A DNA stretch of 64,000 bases from Polynucleobacter ibericus. GTDB lineage: Bacteria; Pseudomonadota; Gammaproteobacteria; Burkholderiales; Burkholderiaceae. Made by a program: the position numbers and the translations under genes. This document shows positions 18,154 to 26,719 of this stretch, one piece after another; the first letter of the stretch is position 1, and every line of letters begins with the position of its first letter. Location of the stretch: positions 1,658,007 to 1,722,006 of the forward strand of contig NZ_CP061309.1 in NCBI RefSeq assembly GCF_018687955.1. Reading direction: 5' to 3'. Under the pieces are notes generated by a model, which did not search any database, had not been told where the DNA came from, and saw only the letters and a program-made list of their open reading frames with translations.

Positions 18154-18861
18154 TTAGTGCGCATGCTTACTAGAATTTCTCTTCTTAAAGTAAGTGCCAA
18201 CCAGTATCACAATTACCACCCCAATAATCTCAAAGGCAAGCTTCGCATCACCTAAGGCGGCTTGAATACTGTCCTTAATAGCAGGATCGTCAACCAACAT
18301 ACCACCAGCTAACAAGCCCAATAAGCCCGCGCCCAAAGTAATAATGATTGGGAAGCGCTCCATCACTTTCAACAGCATGGCACTACCAAAAATGATCAAT
18401 GGGATAGACATGCCTAAGCCAATAATCAACAGGAGCAAGCGAGTCTCCTCTGGGCCTTTTTGGGCTGCAGCTGCAACAGCCAAAACGTTATCTAAACTCA
18501 TGACTAAGTCAGCAATCAAGATAGTGCGGATAGCCGCCCAGATACTAGTCTTAGCTTCCATATGCTCTTCGCCACCGCTATCAGACAAGAGCTGAATGCC
18601 GATGTAAAGAAGCAGCAGACCGCCAACGATTTTTAAATACGGCAGTGTTAATAAAGCAACTGCTGTAATGGTGAGCACAACTCGCAAAATAATGGCGGCT
18701 GCACTGCCCCAGAAAATGGCCTGCTTTTGTTGTGCTGGTGGCAAATTACGTGACGCTAAAGCGATCACAACTGCGTTATCGCCAGATAGCAAAATATTTG
18801 CGACGATAATTGATAGAAGCGCCGCCCAAAAGGTAGCGTCTGAAAATGCTGATAAATCCAT
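18154..18861 (-). CDS. TerC family membrane protein
   Basis: Integral membrane protein of the TerC/YjbE-like family, linked in various bacteria to manganese or other metal export. The 235 residues form about seven hydrophobic segments. Conserved intramembrane acidic motifs are visible: LLSGDNAVVIALA near residue 25 and DLVMSLDNVLAVAA near 117, each with an Asn-Asp pair expected to contact metal. A lysine/histidine-rich tail (KKRNSSKHAH) ends the protein. No riboswitch of the yybP-ykoY type is evident upstream, so metal specificity stays open. Confidence 0.92.
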   Translation of the reverse strand: MDLSAFSDATFWAALLSIIVANILLSGDNAVVIALASRNLPPAQQKQAIFWGSAAAIILRVVLTITAVALLTLPYLKIVGGLLLLYIGIQLLSDSGGEEHMEAKTSIWAAIRTILIADLVMSLDNVLAVAAAAQKGPEETRLLLLIIGLGMSIPLIIFGSAMLLKVMERFPIIITLGAGLLGLLAGGMLVDDPAIKDSIQAALGDAKLAFEIIGVVIVILVGTYFKKRNSSKHAH

Positions 18862-18916
18862 GGTGTCTCCTGCGTTCTATTTATTTTGTTTTATGTTTTA
18901 ACTGCTATTTACTACC

Positions 18917-18950
18917 AAAAAAGGATGCTGATTTAACAGCATCCTTTTCC
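18917..18950 (-). terminator. Intrinsic terminator of sucCD
   Basis: AAGGATGCTG and CAGCATCCTT form a 10-bp stem around a 6-nt loop, 11 bp after the sucD stop. On the minus strand it is followed by six T residues. Confidence 0.93.
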
Positions 18951-18960
18951 TTAGGGCTAA

Positions 18961-19854
18961 TTACAACATGGCTTTCAACAAAGCAGCCATTTCTGATGGA
19001 TTCTTTGTGACTTTGAAGCCACACTCTTCCATCACAGCTAATTTCGCATCAGCAGTATCAGCACCGCCAGAAATCAACGCACCTGCGTGACCCATGCGCT
19101 TACCTGGAGGCGCTGTTACACCAGCAATAAAGCCAACTACTGGCTTCTTCATATTATCTTTACACCAGCGAGCAGCTTCTGCTTCATCTGGACCGCCGAT
19201 TTCACCAATCATGATCACAGCATCAGTCTCTGGATCTTCATTGAACATTCTCATAATGTCGATGTGCTTCAAGCCATTGATTGGGTCGCCACCAATACCT
19301 ACTGCTGTGGACTGGCCTAAACCAATTGCTGTCAACTGACCAACCGCTTCATAAGTCAAGGTACCGGAACGGCTAACAACGCCGATGCGACCTTTCTTAT
19401 GAATATGGCCAGGCATGATGCCAATCTTGAGTTCATCTGGAGTGATGATGCCTGGGCAGTTAGGGCCGAGCAATAAAGTCTTCTTGCCGCCAGCCGCTTC
19501 TTTGGCATGCATCTTGTTACGCACTTCAAGCATGTCACGCACTGGAATGCCCTCAGTAATACAGATAACGAAGTCGAGGTCAGCCTCAACCGCTTCCCAA
19601 ATCGCAGCAGCCGCGCCAGGAGGTGGAACATAGATAACAGAAGTAGTTGCACCAGTTTGCTGTGCGGCCTCTTTAACAGTCCCATAAATAGGAATATTAA
19701 AAATAGACTCGCCCGCTTTTTTAGGATTTACACCGGCAACAAAACAGTTTTTGCCGTTTGCGTATTCCTGACATTTTTCAGTATGGAACTGACCTGTCTT
19801 ACCAGTAATACCTTGTGTAATGACTTTGGTGTTTTTATTGATCAAAATAGACAT
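18961..19854 (-). CDS. sucD: Succinyl-CoA synthetase alpha subunit
   Basis: CoA-binding, phosphohistidine-bearing subunit of the TCA-cycle enzyme that makes succinate, CoA and nucleoside triphosphate. The protein has 297 residues. Visible are QGITGKTGQFHTEKC near the N-terminus, LGPNCPGIITP in the middle, and GHAGALISGG near 255, containing the His that is phosphorylated. It starts 15 bp after sucC and ends at a strong terminator, so sucCD is a self-contained pair here, away from sucAB. Confidence 0.97.
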   Translation of the reverse strand: MSILINKNTKVITQGITGKTGQFHTEKCQEYANGKNCFVAGVNPKKAGESIFNIPIYGTVKEAAQQTGATTSVIYVPPPGAAAAIWEAVEADLDFVICITEGIPVRDMLEVRNKMHAKEAAGGKKTLLLGPNCPGIITPDELKIGIMPGHIHKKGRIGVVSRSGTLTYEAVGQLTAIGLGQSTAVGIGGDPINGLKHIDIMRMFNEDPETDAVIMIGEIGGPDEAEAARWCKDNMKKPVVGFIAGVTAPPGKRMGHAGALISGGADTADAKLAVMEECGFKVTKNPSEMAALLKAML

Positions 19855-19869
19855 ATTGAAATTCCTGGA

Positions 19870-21039
19870 TTATTTGTTTTTGGCAACAGCAGCAACTACC
19901 TTAGTAGCAGCTTCAGCCATTGAATCGGCGCTAATAATTGGCAAACCAGAGTCTGCAAGAATCTTCTTGCCCAACTCTTCGTTAGTGCCCTTCATACGCA
20001 CGACCAAAGGTACTGTGAGGTTTACTGCTTTACATGCAGTAACAACACCGTCAGCGATCACGTCACAACGCATAATGCCGCCGAAAATGTTTACCAAAAT
20101 AGCTTCAACACTCTTGTTCTTCAACATGATCTTGAATGCTTCAGTTACTTTCTCTGCTGTAGCACCGCCGCCAACGTCCAAGAAGTTTGCTGGCTCGCCA
20201 CCGAATAACTTAATGGTGTCCATGGTGGCCATCGCCAAGCCTGCGCCATTTACTAAACAGCCGATATTGCCATCTAAAGAAATGTAAGCAAGGTCAAATT
20301 TAGAGGCTTCGATTTCAGCAGCATCTTCTTCATCGATATCGCGGTAAGCAACGATTTCTGGATGACGGAACAATGCGTTTGGATCAAAGTTGAACTTGGC
20401 ATCCAAAGCCTTGATCTTGCCGTTACCTTCAAGAATCAATGGGTTGATTTCAACTAAAGAAGCATCGGTATCCCAGTAAGTCTTATACAGGTTTTTAAAC
20501 ACGTCGCGCGCCATTGGAATAGAGGCTTCAGGAACGCCGATACCTTTTGCCACGATATCGCAATCAGCATCTGTCAAACCAACCATCGGATCAACAAATA
20601 CTTTGATAATTTTTTCTGGATGAGATTCAGCAACTTCCTCAATATCCATGCCGCCTTCGCTAGAAGCCATGATCACATTCTTTTGTGTGCCACGGTCTGT
20701 AACGATACTGAAGTAGTACTCTTTTTTAATATCAGCGCCGTCTTCGATTAAAAGGCGATTTACTTTTTGACCCTCTGGTCCAGTTTGATGCGTCTTGAGC
20801 TGCATGCCCAAAATTTCTGAAGCATATTTCTTCACTTCGTCCATGCTTCTAGCCAATTTCACGCCGCCGCCTTTACCGCGACCACCTGCATGAATTTGTG
20901 CTTTTACAACCCACACTGGGCCACCAAGTTTTTCAGCAGCTTTCACTGCCTCATCAACACTGAATGCAGGAATGCCGTTAGGAACTGGCACATTAAATTG
21001 GCGAAGAAGTTCTTTGCCTTGGTACTCGTGAATTTTCAT
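19870..21039 (-). CDS. sucC: Succinyl-CoA synthetase beta subunit
   Basis: ATP-grasp beta subunit that binds nucleotide and succinate; it partners SucD. The 389 residues begin [15 protein letters not shown], with [18 protein letters not shown] near 46-63 and LVEINPL near 197, and the C-terminal domain has [13 protein letters not shown] and [12 protein letters not shown]. The 189-bp region upstream holds a possible 9-codon reading frame with its own ribosome site at 21081-21110. A GGAG precedes the sucC ATG. Confidence 0.97.
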   Translation of the reverse strand: MKIHEYQGKELLRQFNVPVPNGIPAFSVDEAVKAAEKLGGPVWVVKAQIHAGGRGKGGGVKLARSMDEVKKYASEILGMQLKTHQTGPEGQKVNRLLIEDGADIKKEYYFSIVTDRGTQKNVIMASSEGGMDIEEVAESHPEKIIKVFVDPMVGLTDADCDIVAKGIGVPEASIPMARDVFKNLYKTYWDTDASLVEINPLILEGNGKIKALDAKFNFDPNALFRHPEIVAYRDIDEEDAAEIEASKFDLAYISLDGNIGCLVNGAGLAMATMDTIKLFGGEPANFLDVGGGATAEKVTEAFKIMLKNKSVEAILVNIFGGIMRCDVIADGVVTACKAVNLTVPLVVRMKGTNEELGKKILADSGLPIISADSMAEAATKVVAAVAKNK

Positions 21040-21080
21040 AATTACTCCGAAACGGTATCTTTTTTAGCAAGCGATGAGGA

Positions 21081-21110
21081 TTAGTAAAACCGATGTCGCC
21101 ACAAACTCAT
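21081..21110 (-). CDS. Possible 9-residue leader peptide upstream of sucC
   Basis: A GGAG six bases ahead of an ATG opens the short frame MSLWRHRFY and then stops, 41 bp before the sucC start. It lacks a run of a single regulatory amino acid and no attenuator hairpin was seen, so it may be chance. Confidence 0.2.
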   Translation of the reverse strand: MSLWRHRFY

Positions 21111-21228
21111 ACTTACTCCAGAAAGTGGCTATTTTTGCCAAATGCGAATAAATGCGAACGGCTTGACCGACTCCATAAGTCTATCATGCTGCAATGCCGC
21201 AAATAGCGTTTTCTGATCCGTAATTGCC

Positions 21229-21762
21229 CTAATCAGGGGTCTGACCACCAACTACCTTTGCCACCACCTCAGAACCAAAACCCTTAGATGCCAAAAATCG
21301 ATACTGCCTAGCCTTCTCCTTTTGGTCCTGGGCGCGCACACCATATTTTCTGGTCCAAAGATCAAATGCTCGCTGAAATTCAGTCTCTTTAAGCGCCCCA
21401 AGAAGTTTGGCAGATTGCTTGGAATCCACCCCAGCCCTTTCGAGCTCATCAGCAATCTTCCTCATCCCGTAGCGCTCGCTCCGGCGGCGTACCAATGCCT
21501 CAGCAAAGCGCTCGTCCGATAACCAGCCCCGAGCCTCAAAATCGTCTAAAACCGCCTCAATCTGTGAATTTCGAGATTCTGGGGTGTGCTCCGCCTGCTC
21601 ACCGCCCAACTTGCTCCATCTAGCCTCTGATTCAGCTAGTTTTGCAGCCAACCCCTTGCGACTGTATTCCCGGAGAGACAAAAGACGCAAAGCCCGAGCT
21701 TTGAGACTCGGGCTTTGTTTGACTTTTTTATTGTCGCTTGATTCTGACATCGAATGATTCAA
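21229..21762 (-). CDS. recX: Regulatory protein RecX
   Basis: Modulator that binds and caps RecA filaments. At 177 residues it is slightly longer than E. coli RecX because of a charged N-terminus (SSDNKKVKQSPS). The body shows LKARALRLLSLREYSRKGLAAKL, then LDDFEARGWLSDERFAEALVRRRSERYG and a C-terminal RQYRFLASKGFGSEVV, the three-helix repeats typical of the family. It starts 5 bp after recA and so belongs to the LexA-controlled recA transcript. Confidence 0.95.
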   Translation of the reverse strand: MNHSMSESSDNKKVKQSPSLKARALRLLSLREYSRKGLAAKLAESEARWSKLGGEQAEHTPESRNSQIEAVLDDFEARGWLSDERFAEALVRRRSERYGMRKIADELERAGVDSKQSAKLLGALKETEFQRAFDLWTRKYGVRAQDQKEKARQYRFLASKGFGSEVVAKVVGGQTPD

Positions 21763-21767
21763 CGCGA

Positions 21768-22856
21768 TTATTCGACTTCCTCTTCGCTCAGCACATCAGT
21801 CACCACTGCTGAACCAGACTTAACGCCCAACTTCTGACGGATTTTGGCTTCGATGTCTTTGGCAATGGCCGGATTCTCTTTTAAGAACTCACGTACATTA
21901 TCTTTGCCTTGACCAATGCGATCGCCGTTATAGCTATACCAAGAACCTGACTTCTCAACAAGGTCAGCTTCGACACCCATATCAATGATTTCGCCTTCTC
22001 TTGAAATACCAGCACCGTACATGATGTCGAAAATGGCTTCACGGAATGGAGGAGAAACTTTGTTCTTTACAACCTTCACGCGGGTCTCATTACCGACAAC
22101 CTCATCACCTTTTTTGATGCTGCCGATGCGGCGGATATCTAAACGCATAGAGGCATAGAACTTCAGAGCGTTACCGCCAGTAGTGGTTTCTGGAGAGCCG
22201 AACATCACGCCAATCTTCATACGAATCTGATTAATAAAGATCACAGTAGTGTTAGTGCGCTTAATGGCGCCGGTCAACTTACGCAAAGCTTGACTCATCA
22301 AACGAGCCTGCAAGCCTGGCAAAGAGTCGCCCATATCGCCTTCGATCTCCGCCCTTGGAACCAATGCAGCTACCGAGTCAATGACGATTAAGTCAATGGA
22401 ACCTGAACGTACTAATGCGTCTGCAATTTCTAAGGCCTGCTCACCAGTATCTGGTTGAGAGATCAAAAGGTTATTTACATCTACACCGAGACGTGATGCG
22501 TACTGCACATCCAAGGCATGCTCCGCATCAATAAATGCACAAGTGCCGCCAAGCTTTTGCATTTCTGCAATAGCATGCAAAGTCAATGTTGTTTTACCTG
22601 AAGACTCAGGTCCGTAGATCTCAATCACGCGACCACGTGCAAGACCGCCAACGCCAAGCGCGATATCTAAACCGAGTGAACCACTGGATACCACTTGAAT
22701 ATCTTCACTAATTTCAGCATCGCCCAATCTCATGATTGAACCTTTGCCAAATTGCTTCTCAATTTGCGCTAACGCTGCTGTTAGTGCTTTTTGTTTGTCT
22801 CCGCTCATTCCTTCAAATTCTGAAGAGGCTGATTTTCTTTTGTCATCCAAGGCCAT
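21768..22856 (-). CDS. recA: Recombinase RecA
   Basis: DNA strand-exchange ATPase and coprotease for LexA cleavage. The 362-residue protein carries Walker [10 protein letters not shown] at 82-90, the Walker B segment [19 protein letters not shown], the loop [17 protein letters not shown], and an acidic C-terminal tail (LSEEEVE) as in other proteobacteria. There is no intein. A 20-bp LexA operator lies 71-91 bp upstream of the start, and recX follows after 5 bp. Confidence 0.98.
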   Translation of the reverse strand: MALDDKRKSASSEFEGMSGDKQKALTAALAQIEKQFGKGSIMRLGDAEISEDIQVVSSGSLGLDIALGVGGLARGRVIEIYGPESSGKTTLTLHAIAEMQKLGGTCAFIDAEHALDVQYASRLGVDVNNLLISQPDTGEQALEIADALVRSGSIDLIVIDSVAALVPRAEIEGDMGDSLPGLQARLMSQALRKLTGAIKRTNTTVIFINQIRMKIGVMFGSPETTTGGNALKFYASMRLDIRRIGSIKKGDEVVGNETRVKVVKNKVSPPFREAIFDIMYGAGISREGEIIDMGVEADLVEKSGSWYSYNGDRIGQGKDNVREFLKENPAIAKDIEAKIRQKLGVKSGSAVVTDVLSEEEVE

Positions 22857-22927
22857 TTTTATTTCCCTTTTCGCTATGTACTGGGCTTTTTCCCGAAGTT
22901 TTATTTACTGTGTAACAACTTAGGAGT

Positions 22928-22947
22928 TACTGTATATAAAAACAGTA
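22928..22947 (-). promoter_or_regulatory. LexA operator (SOS box) of recA
   Basis: TACTGTATATAAAAACAGTA on the plus strand keeps the full TACTGT...ACAGTA ends of the proteobacterial SOS box. On the recA strand TTGCAA precedes it and TATACA lies inside it, so LexA would cover the -10 region. Induction by DNA damage is expected from this placement. Confidence 0.92.
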
Positions 22948-22994
22948 GTCTTTGCAAGCGACTTTTAAGCCGAATTTACGGATTTTTTAATAAG

Positions 22995-23507
22995 CTACGC
23001 TTGATTGACGCGGTCCCAGTAGAAAAAGAGGGGTATAGCTATGGCCCAGGCCACCCCCACCAGGATAAAACCAGCAATTTGACCGCCTGGACCCCATCCT
23101 CCCGCGCCCATCCTAATACCCGCTTCATAAGACATAGGGCCGGCAATACCCCCTAAAACAGCTCCTAAAACCGGTCTGCCACGCAACCAACTCAAGGAAC
23201 CATTAATGGTAGTGGCCACCAAAACCCAGAGTACCCACATCCAGAGCGGCGATAAATACGGCGACGGCCAATCATCCCGAAAATCTAGATAACCCAAGTG
23301 CATGATGAGAGTATCGGCCACTAAGCCAAAGATAAAAGCTTTCCATAAAAGGCTGATTTCTGTTTTTGGGGAAGGTGAACGCCAGGCGTGGAAGGCAATA
23401 TAGGCCAGAGTGGCAACCACCGCCCAAAGCACTTGTTTATTAGCCGCGCCCAGAACACAAGCAAACCAACCAAGCTGGAAAATAATAAAGTTCCAAAATT
23501 TAGCCAT
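22995..23507 (-). CDS. DUF2878 family membrane protein
   Basis: Small multi-pass inner-membrane protein of unknown function. From the ATG at 23507 it has 170 residues, starting MAKFWNFIIFQLGWFACVLG, which is the usual DUF2878 beginning; two ATGs slightly upstream would add 3 or 13 residues of unlike sequence running toward the tRNA terminator. About five hydrophobic segments follow, with WKAFIFGLVADTLIMHLGYLDF and NGSLSWLRGRPVLGAVLGGIAGPMSYEAG as conserved parts. It lies between the recA unit and the tRNA gene and is probably transcribed separately. Confidence 0.85.
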   Translation of the reverse strand: MAKFWNFIIFQLGWFACVLGAANKQVLWAVVATLAYIAFHAWRSPSPKTEISLLWKAFIFGLVADTLIMHLGYLDFRDDWPSPYLSPLWMWVLWVLVATTINGSLSWLRGRPVLGAVLGGIAGPMSYEAGIRMGAGGWGPGGQIAGFILVGVAWAIAIPLFFYWDRVNQA

Positions 23508-23521
23508 GCCAAGCATCCTAA

Positions 23522-23555
23522 GAAAAAGGCCACTGCCGAGGGGCAATGGCCTTTA
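23522..23555 (-). terminator. Intrinsic terminator of the tRNA-Met gene
   Basis: AAAGGCCAcTGCC and GGCAaTGGCCTTT form a long stem with a 4-nt loop, ending in TTTTTCTT on the minus strand, 5 bp after the tRNA 3' end. Confidence 0.92.
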
Positions 23556-23559
23556 GATT

Positions 23560-23636
23560 TGGTGGCGAATCAGGGATTTGAACCCCGGACCTGCGGATTA
23601 TGATTCCGTCGCTCTAACCAGCTGAGCTAATTCGCC
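23560..23636 (-). tRNA. tRNA-Met (anticodon CAT), elongator type
   Basis: A 77-nt cloverleaf with an encoded CCA end. The acceptor pairs GGCGAAT with ATTCGCC, the D-arm is GCTC/GAGC, the anticodon loop is ATCATAA with CAT, and the T-arm is CGGGG-TTCAAAT-CCCTG. The acceptor is fully paired at 1:72, so it is not the initiator. The top of the anticodon stem has an A27-C43 mismatch. A lysidine-modified Ile tRNA also has CAT; overall likeness to other proteobacterial elongator tRNA-Met favours Met. Confidence 0.93.
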
Positions 23637-23645
23637 GAACTCGTT

Positions 23646-23674
23646 ATTGTAAATGATCAGAATCCTTCTGTCTA
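23646..23674 (-). promoter_or_regulatory. Sigma-70 promoter of tRNA-Met
   Basis: On the minus strand TAGACA (23669-23674) and TACAAT (23646-23651) are separated by exactly 17 bp; each matches five of six consensus bases. The predicted start lies within a few bases of the mature tRNA 5' end. Confidence 0.75.
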
Positions 23675-23714
23675 AACGAATCCTACCTTTTCACCGTCCG
23701 GGATGGGTAAAGCT

Positions 23715-24125
23715 CTATTTAATCTGAAACGTGCTCAAAGCCTCGTCGCGCCCATAAAGGACATTAAATTCAATTTTTTTGGCTAAAAAGAGCTTTTTAA
23801 GGACTTCATCCTTGTTTTCAAAAACAATGGCCGTCTGTTCTGGGTAACGTGAAAAAGGATCGCTTGTGACATCAATCACCTGTCCATCAACCTTAATTTG
23901 CTTGATAGAGCGCTTATAAAACTTATCAGGGCGTATAAAAATCAGGCGCTTGACGTACTTATCCAAGACGAGCTTTTGACCCTGCTCATTTACTTTGAAG
24001 TAGTAGACCAACTCTTCTTTGCCATTGGTGGTCATGTCACGCTCTTCATCCCACTTTGCGTTAGCTACTTGACTAATTAATAGGCCCAGAAATAGAGTGG
24101 CAACTAGCTTATAAAAGTGCATCAT
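23715..24125 (-). CDS. Small exported protein of unknown function
   Basis: A 136-residue protein with a clear Sec signal: basic and hydrophobic residues 1-22 ending ISQVANA/KW. The mature part is highly charged and beta-like (ELVYYFKVNEQGQKLVLDKYV, VKRLIFIRPDKFYKRSIKQI) and lacks cysteines, so no disulfide or lipidation is expected. I do not recognise the family. The second codon is also ATG. Its 5' end faces the MOSC gene on the plus strand across 46 bp. Likely periplasmic. Confidence 0.75.
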   Translation of the reverse strand: MMHFYKLVATLFLGLLISQVANAKWDEERDMTTNGKEELVYYFKVNEQGQKLVLDKYVKRLIFIRPDKFYKRSIKQIKVDGQVIDVTSDPFSRYPEQTAIVFENKDEVLKKLFLAKKIEFNVLYGRDEALSTFQIK

Positions 24126-24171
24126 TTACCTTCTTCAATAGATAGCCTGATCTTATCAGTCATTTTTACTC

Positions 24172-24783
24172 ATGCGCCTACTCACCATCTCAGCCGGCAA
24201 AGTAATGCCCTTATTTGGCAATCACCACCCTAACTACAAGTCAGTTGCTTCAGCGATCCATAAGAAGAGCATCAGTACCCTAGAAAATCTTAGTCAGATC
24301 GAGATCGGATCACTTGGGGTAAAAGGTGATGAGCAAGCCGACTTATCAGTACACGGTGGTATTGAAAAAGCCATCTATGTTTATCCAACAGAGCACTATG
24401 CCTTCTGGAATGAACTACTCACTCGCGAAACCAAAAGGTCAGTAGAACTGCAACACGGTGCACTTGGAGAGAACTTCACAATTGAAGGCTTATTGGAAAC
24501 AGAAGTGTTTGTTGGGGATAAATTGTTGATTGGCGAACTCGAGTTTGCCGTTGTCAAATTGCGCGAGCCCTGCTTTAAGTTCAACGCTGCCGTTGGCTAT
24601 AAAGGCGCAAGCAAAGCAATGCTTCAATCTGGCTTTAGCGGGTGGTACTTACGCGTACTTAAAACTGGAGTGCTTACTGCTGGCGCTCAAATTCAAATCA
24701 TACCCGGATCAAGAACTACGTCTATTGCCGAGCAAAATCAAAAGCTATTAAATAACCGCAATCAAAAAGATTTGTGGGAATAA
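24172..24783 (+). CDS. MOSC domain protein, YiiM-like
   Basis: A stand-alone MOSC (Mo-cofactor sulfurase C-terminal) protein of 203 residues. It has GVKGDEQADLSVHGGIEKAIYVYPTEHY near residue 50 and LGENFTIEGL near 101. KLREPCFKF near 130 includes the conserved cysteine of the family, followed by GYKGASKAMLQSGFSGWYLRVL. Members such as YiiM and YuaD confer activity on N-hydroxylated substrates with Moco; the native substrate is unknown. A shared terminator follows. moaC is also in the window but not adjacent. Confidence 0.9.
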   Translation: MRLLTISAGKVMPLFGNHHPNYKSVASAIHKKSISTLENLSQIEIGSLGVKGDEQADLSVHGGIEKAIYVYPTEHYAFWNELLTRETKRSVELQHGALGENFTIEGLLETEVFVGDKLLIGELEFAVVKLREPCFKFNAAVGYKGASKAMLQSGFSGWYLRVLKTGVLTAGAQIQIIPGSRTTSIAEQNQKLLNNRNQKDLWE

Positions 24784-24815
24784 AAAAACCCGACCATTTC
24801 TGATCGGGTTTCTTA
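24784..24815. terminator. Bidirectional terminator between MOSC and MFS genes
   Basis: AAACCCGA and TCGGGTTT form the stem around about 10 nt. T-runs follow on both strands, so it can end the convergent MOSC and transporter transcripts. Confidence 0.9.
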
Positions 24816-24837
24816 TTTGATGCAGACTAAAAAAATC

Positions 24838-26508
24838 TTAGTCACGTGCGTAGATATCTACGTCTTTGGTTTCTTTAACAAACAGTGTACCGATTACCAA
24901 TGTCATCGCAGCGATGATGATTGGGTACCAGAGACCGTAGTAAATGTTACCGTTTTGCGCAACCAAGGCGAAGGAGATCGTTGGCAATAAGCCACCGAAC
25001 CAACCGTTACCAATGTGGTATGGCAAAGACATAGAGGTGTAACGAATACGAGTTGGGAACATCTCAACAAGCATCGCAGCGATTGGGCCATAAACCATGG
25101 TTACCAAGATCACCAAGAACACCAATATAGCCAACACAGCTACGTAGTTAATTTGTGAGGAATCAGCTTTTGCTGGGTAGCCAGCAGCATTCAACGCTTC
25201 ACGAATTTGCTTCTTGAACTCAGCATCTTTAGCCTTCAAGTCTGCTGGAGCCATACCTTTTGCTGAGTAACCAGTGATTTCTGTATCACCAATCTTCACA
25301 ACCGCTGTACCACCTGCAGGACCAGCAATAGTGCTGTAGCTAGCAGAGTTTGAAGCCATCACTTGTTTTGCAATATCGCAAGAACTTGTGAACTTCGCAG
25401 TACCTGTTGGGTTGAACTGGAATGTACATTCATTCAGGTCAGCAGTAATTGTTGCTGGTGAAGATGCCATTGCCTTTTCCAACGCTGGGTTAGCAAAGTG
25501 TGTCAAACCATTAAACACTGAAACTGGTGTATTCGGGATGTAAGTAATGATCGCCAATAACAAACCAGACATGATGATTACTTTACGACCAATCTTGTCA
25601 GACCATGCTCCGAATACTACGAAGAATGGTGTACCGATTACCAATGAAGCAGCAATCAACAAGTTTGCAGTCTTAGCATCCACCTTCAACACTTGTGTGA
25701 GGTAGAACAAAGCGTAGAACTGACCTGTGTACCAAACCACTGCTTGACCTGCAACCAGACCAAACAATGCCAAGATAACAATCTTCAAGTTCTTCCATTG
25801 ACCGAAAGACTCTGTCAAAGGTGCTTTTGATAATTTGTTCTCTTCTTTCATCTTCTTGAAAGCTGGAGACTCATTCATGGACAAACGAATCCATACAGAG
25901 ATCGCCAACAATGCGATAGAAGCAATGAAAGGAATACGCCAACCCCAAACATCAAAGTCTGGACCAGTGAATTCACGTGTGAACAAAATCACGAGCAAGG
26001 AGAGGAACAAGCCAAGAGTAGCTGTTGTCTGAATCCAAGCTGTGTAAGCACCACGCTTACCGTGCGGAGCATGTTCTGCAACATAAGTAGCAGCACCACC
26101 GTACTCACCGCCCAAAGCCAAACCTTGAAGCATACGCAATGCGATCAAGATAACTGGAGCAGCAACGCCGATAGTTGCATAGTTAGGCAGAATACCCACG
26201 ATGAAGGTTGCGCCACCCATTAACAGGATGGTGACCAAGAACGTATATTTACGTCCGATCAAATCGCCTAAGCGACCGAACACCAACGCGCCGAATGGAC
26301 GCACGATGAAACCAGCAGCAAACGCTAACAAAGCGAAAATGAAGGCAGAGCCAGCATCTAAGCCTGAGAAGAACTGCTTGGCGATAACGGCAGCCAAAGA
26401 ACCGTAAAGATAAAAGTCGTACCACTCAAAGACTGTACCTAATGAGGATGCAAAAATAACTTTGCGCTCTTCAGGGGTCATTGGGGCTGCTTTAGTTGAT
26501 GTTGACAT
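24838..26508 (-). CDS. MFS transporter, metabolite:H+ symporter family, with a ~125-residue insert
   Basis: Inner-membrane symporter of the MHS group (ProP, ShiA, KgtP, YhjE relatives). The N-terminus has SSLGTVFEWYDFYLYG, then the signature FGRLGDLIGRKYTF, and GALVLGGEYGG-like sequence at about 130. At 556 residues it is about 120 longer than usual. The excess lies around 326-451, a soluble Ala/Ser/Lys-rich stretch containing Cys361 and Cys377, between transmembrane segments of the second half. Placement suggests an extracytoplasmic loop. GGAG precedes the ATG. The substrate is likely an organic acid or osmolyte but cannot be fixed. Confidence 0.88.
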   Translation of the reverse strand: MSTSTKAAPMTPEERKVIFASSLGTVFEWYDFYLYGSLAAVIAKQFFSGLDAGSAFIFALLAFAAGFIVRPFGALVFGRLGDLIGRKYTFLVTILLMGGATFIVGILPNYATIGVAAPVILIALRMLQGLALGGEYGGAATYVAEHAPHGKRGAYTAWIQTTATLGLFLSLLVILFTREFTGPDFDVWGWRIPFIASIALLAISVWIRLSMNESPAFKKMKEENKLSKAPLTESFGQWKNLKIVILALFGLVAGQAVVWYTGQFYALFYLTQVLKVDAKTANLLIAASLVIGTPFFVVFGAWSDKIGRKVIIMSGLLLAIITYIPNTPVSVFNGLTHFANPALEKAMASSPATITADLNECTFQFNPTGTAKFTSSCDIAKQVMASNSASYSTIAGPAGGTAVVKIGDTEITGYSAKGMAPADLKAKDAEFKKQIREALNAAGYPAKADSSQINYVAVLAILVFLVILVTMVYGPIAAMLVEMFPTRIRYTSMSLPYHIGNGWFGGLLPTISFALVAQNGNIYYGLWYPIIIAAMTLVIGTLFVKETKDVDIYARD

Positions 26509-26719
26509 CAGTAGCTCCTAACTATTTTTATTAAATAAAAAACAACTAGGCGATTATGCTTTGAAAAAATTCAAAGAAATCCACTAGTTAGGGTAATTCC
26601 TCATCAAATAGGATCGGGGTTTTCCCGAGAAATTAGGAAACTAGAGGCAATTTCACAACAAGTACTAGCCTAGCGTCTAATACATAGGCAGCAGTTCATA
26701 TATTGGAGACATAAAAACC

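Noticed and set aside
18154..18900. Manganese riboswitch (yybP-ykoY) before the TerC-family gene
   Set aside because: The short upstream region holds only an AT-rich stretch and the sucCD terminator; the expected paired CUCA/GGGGAGUA-type motifs are missing.
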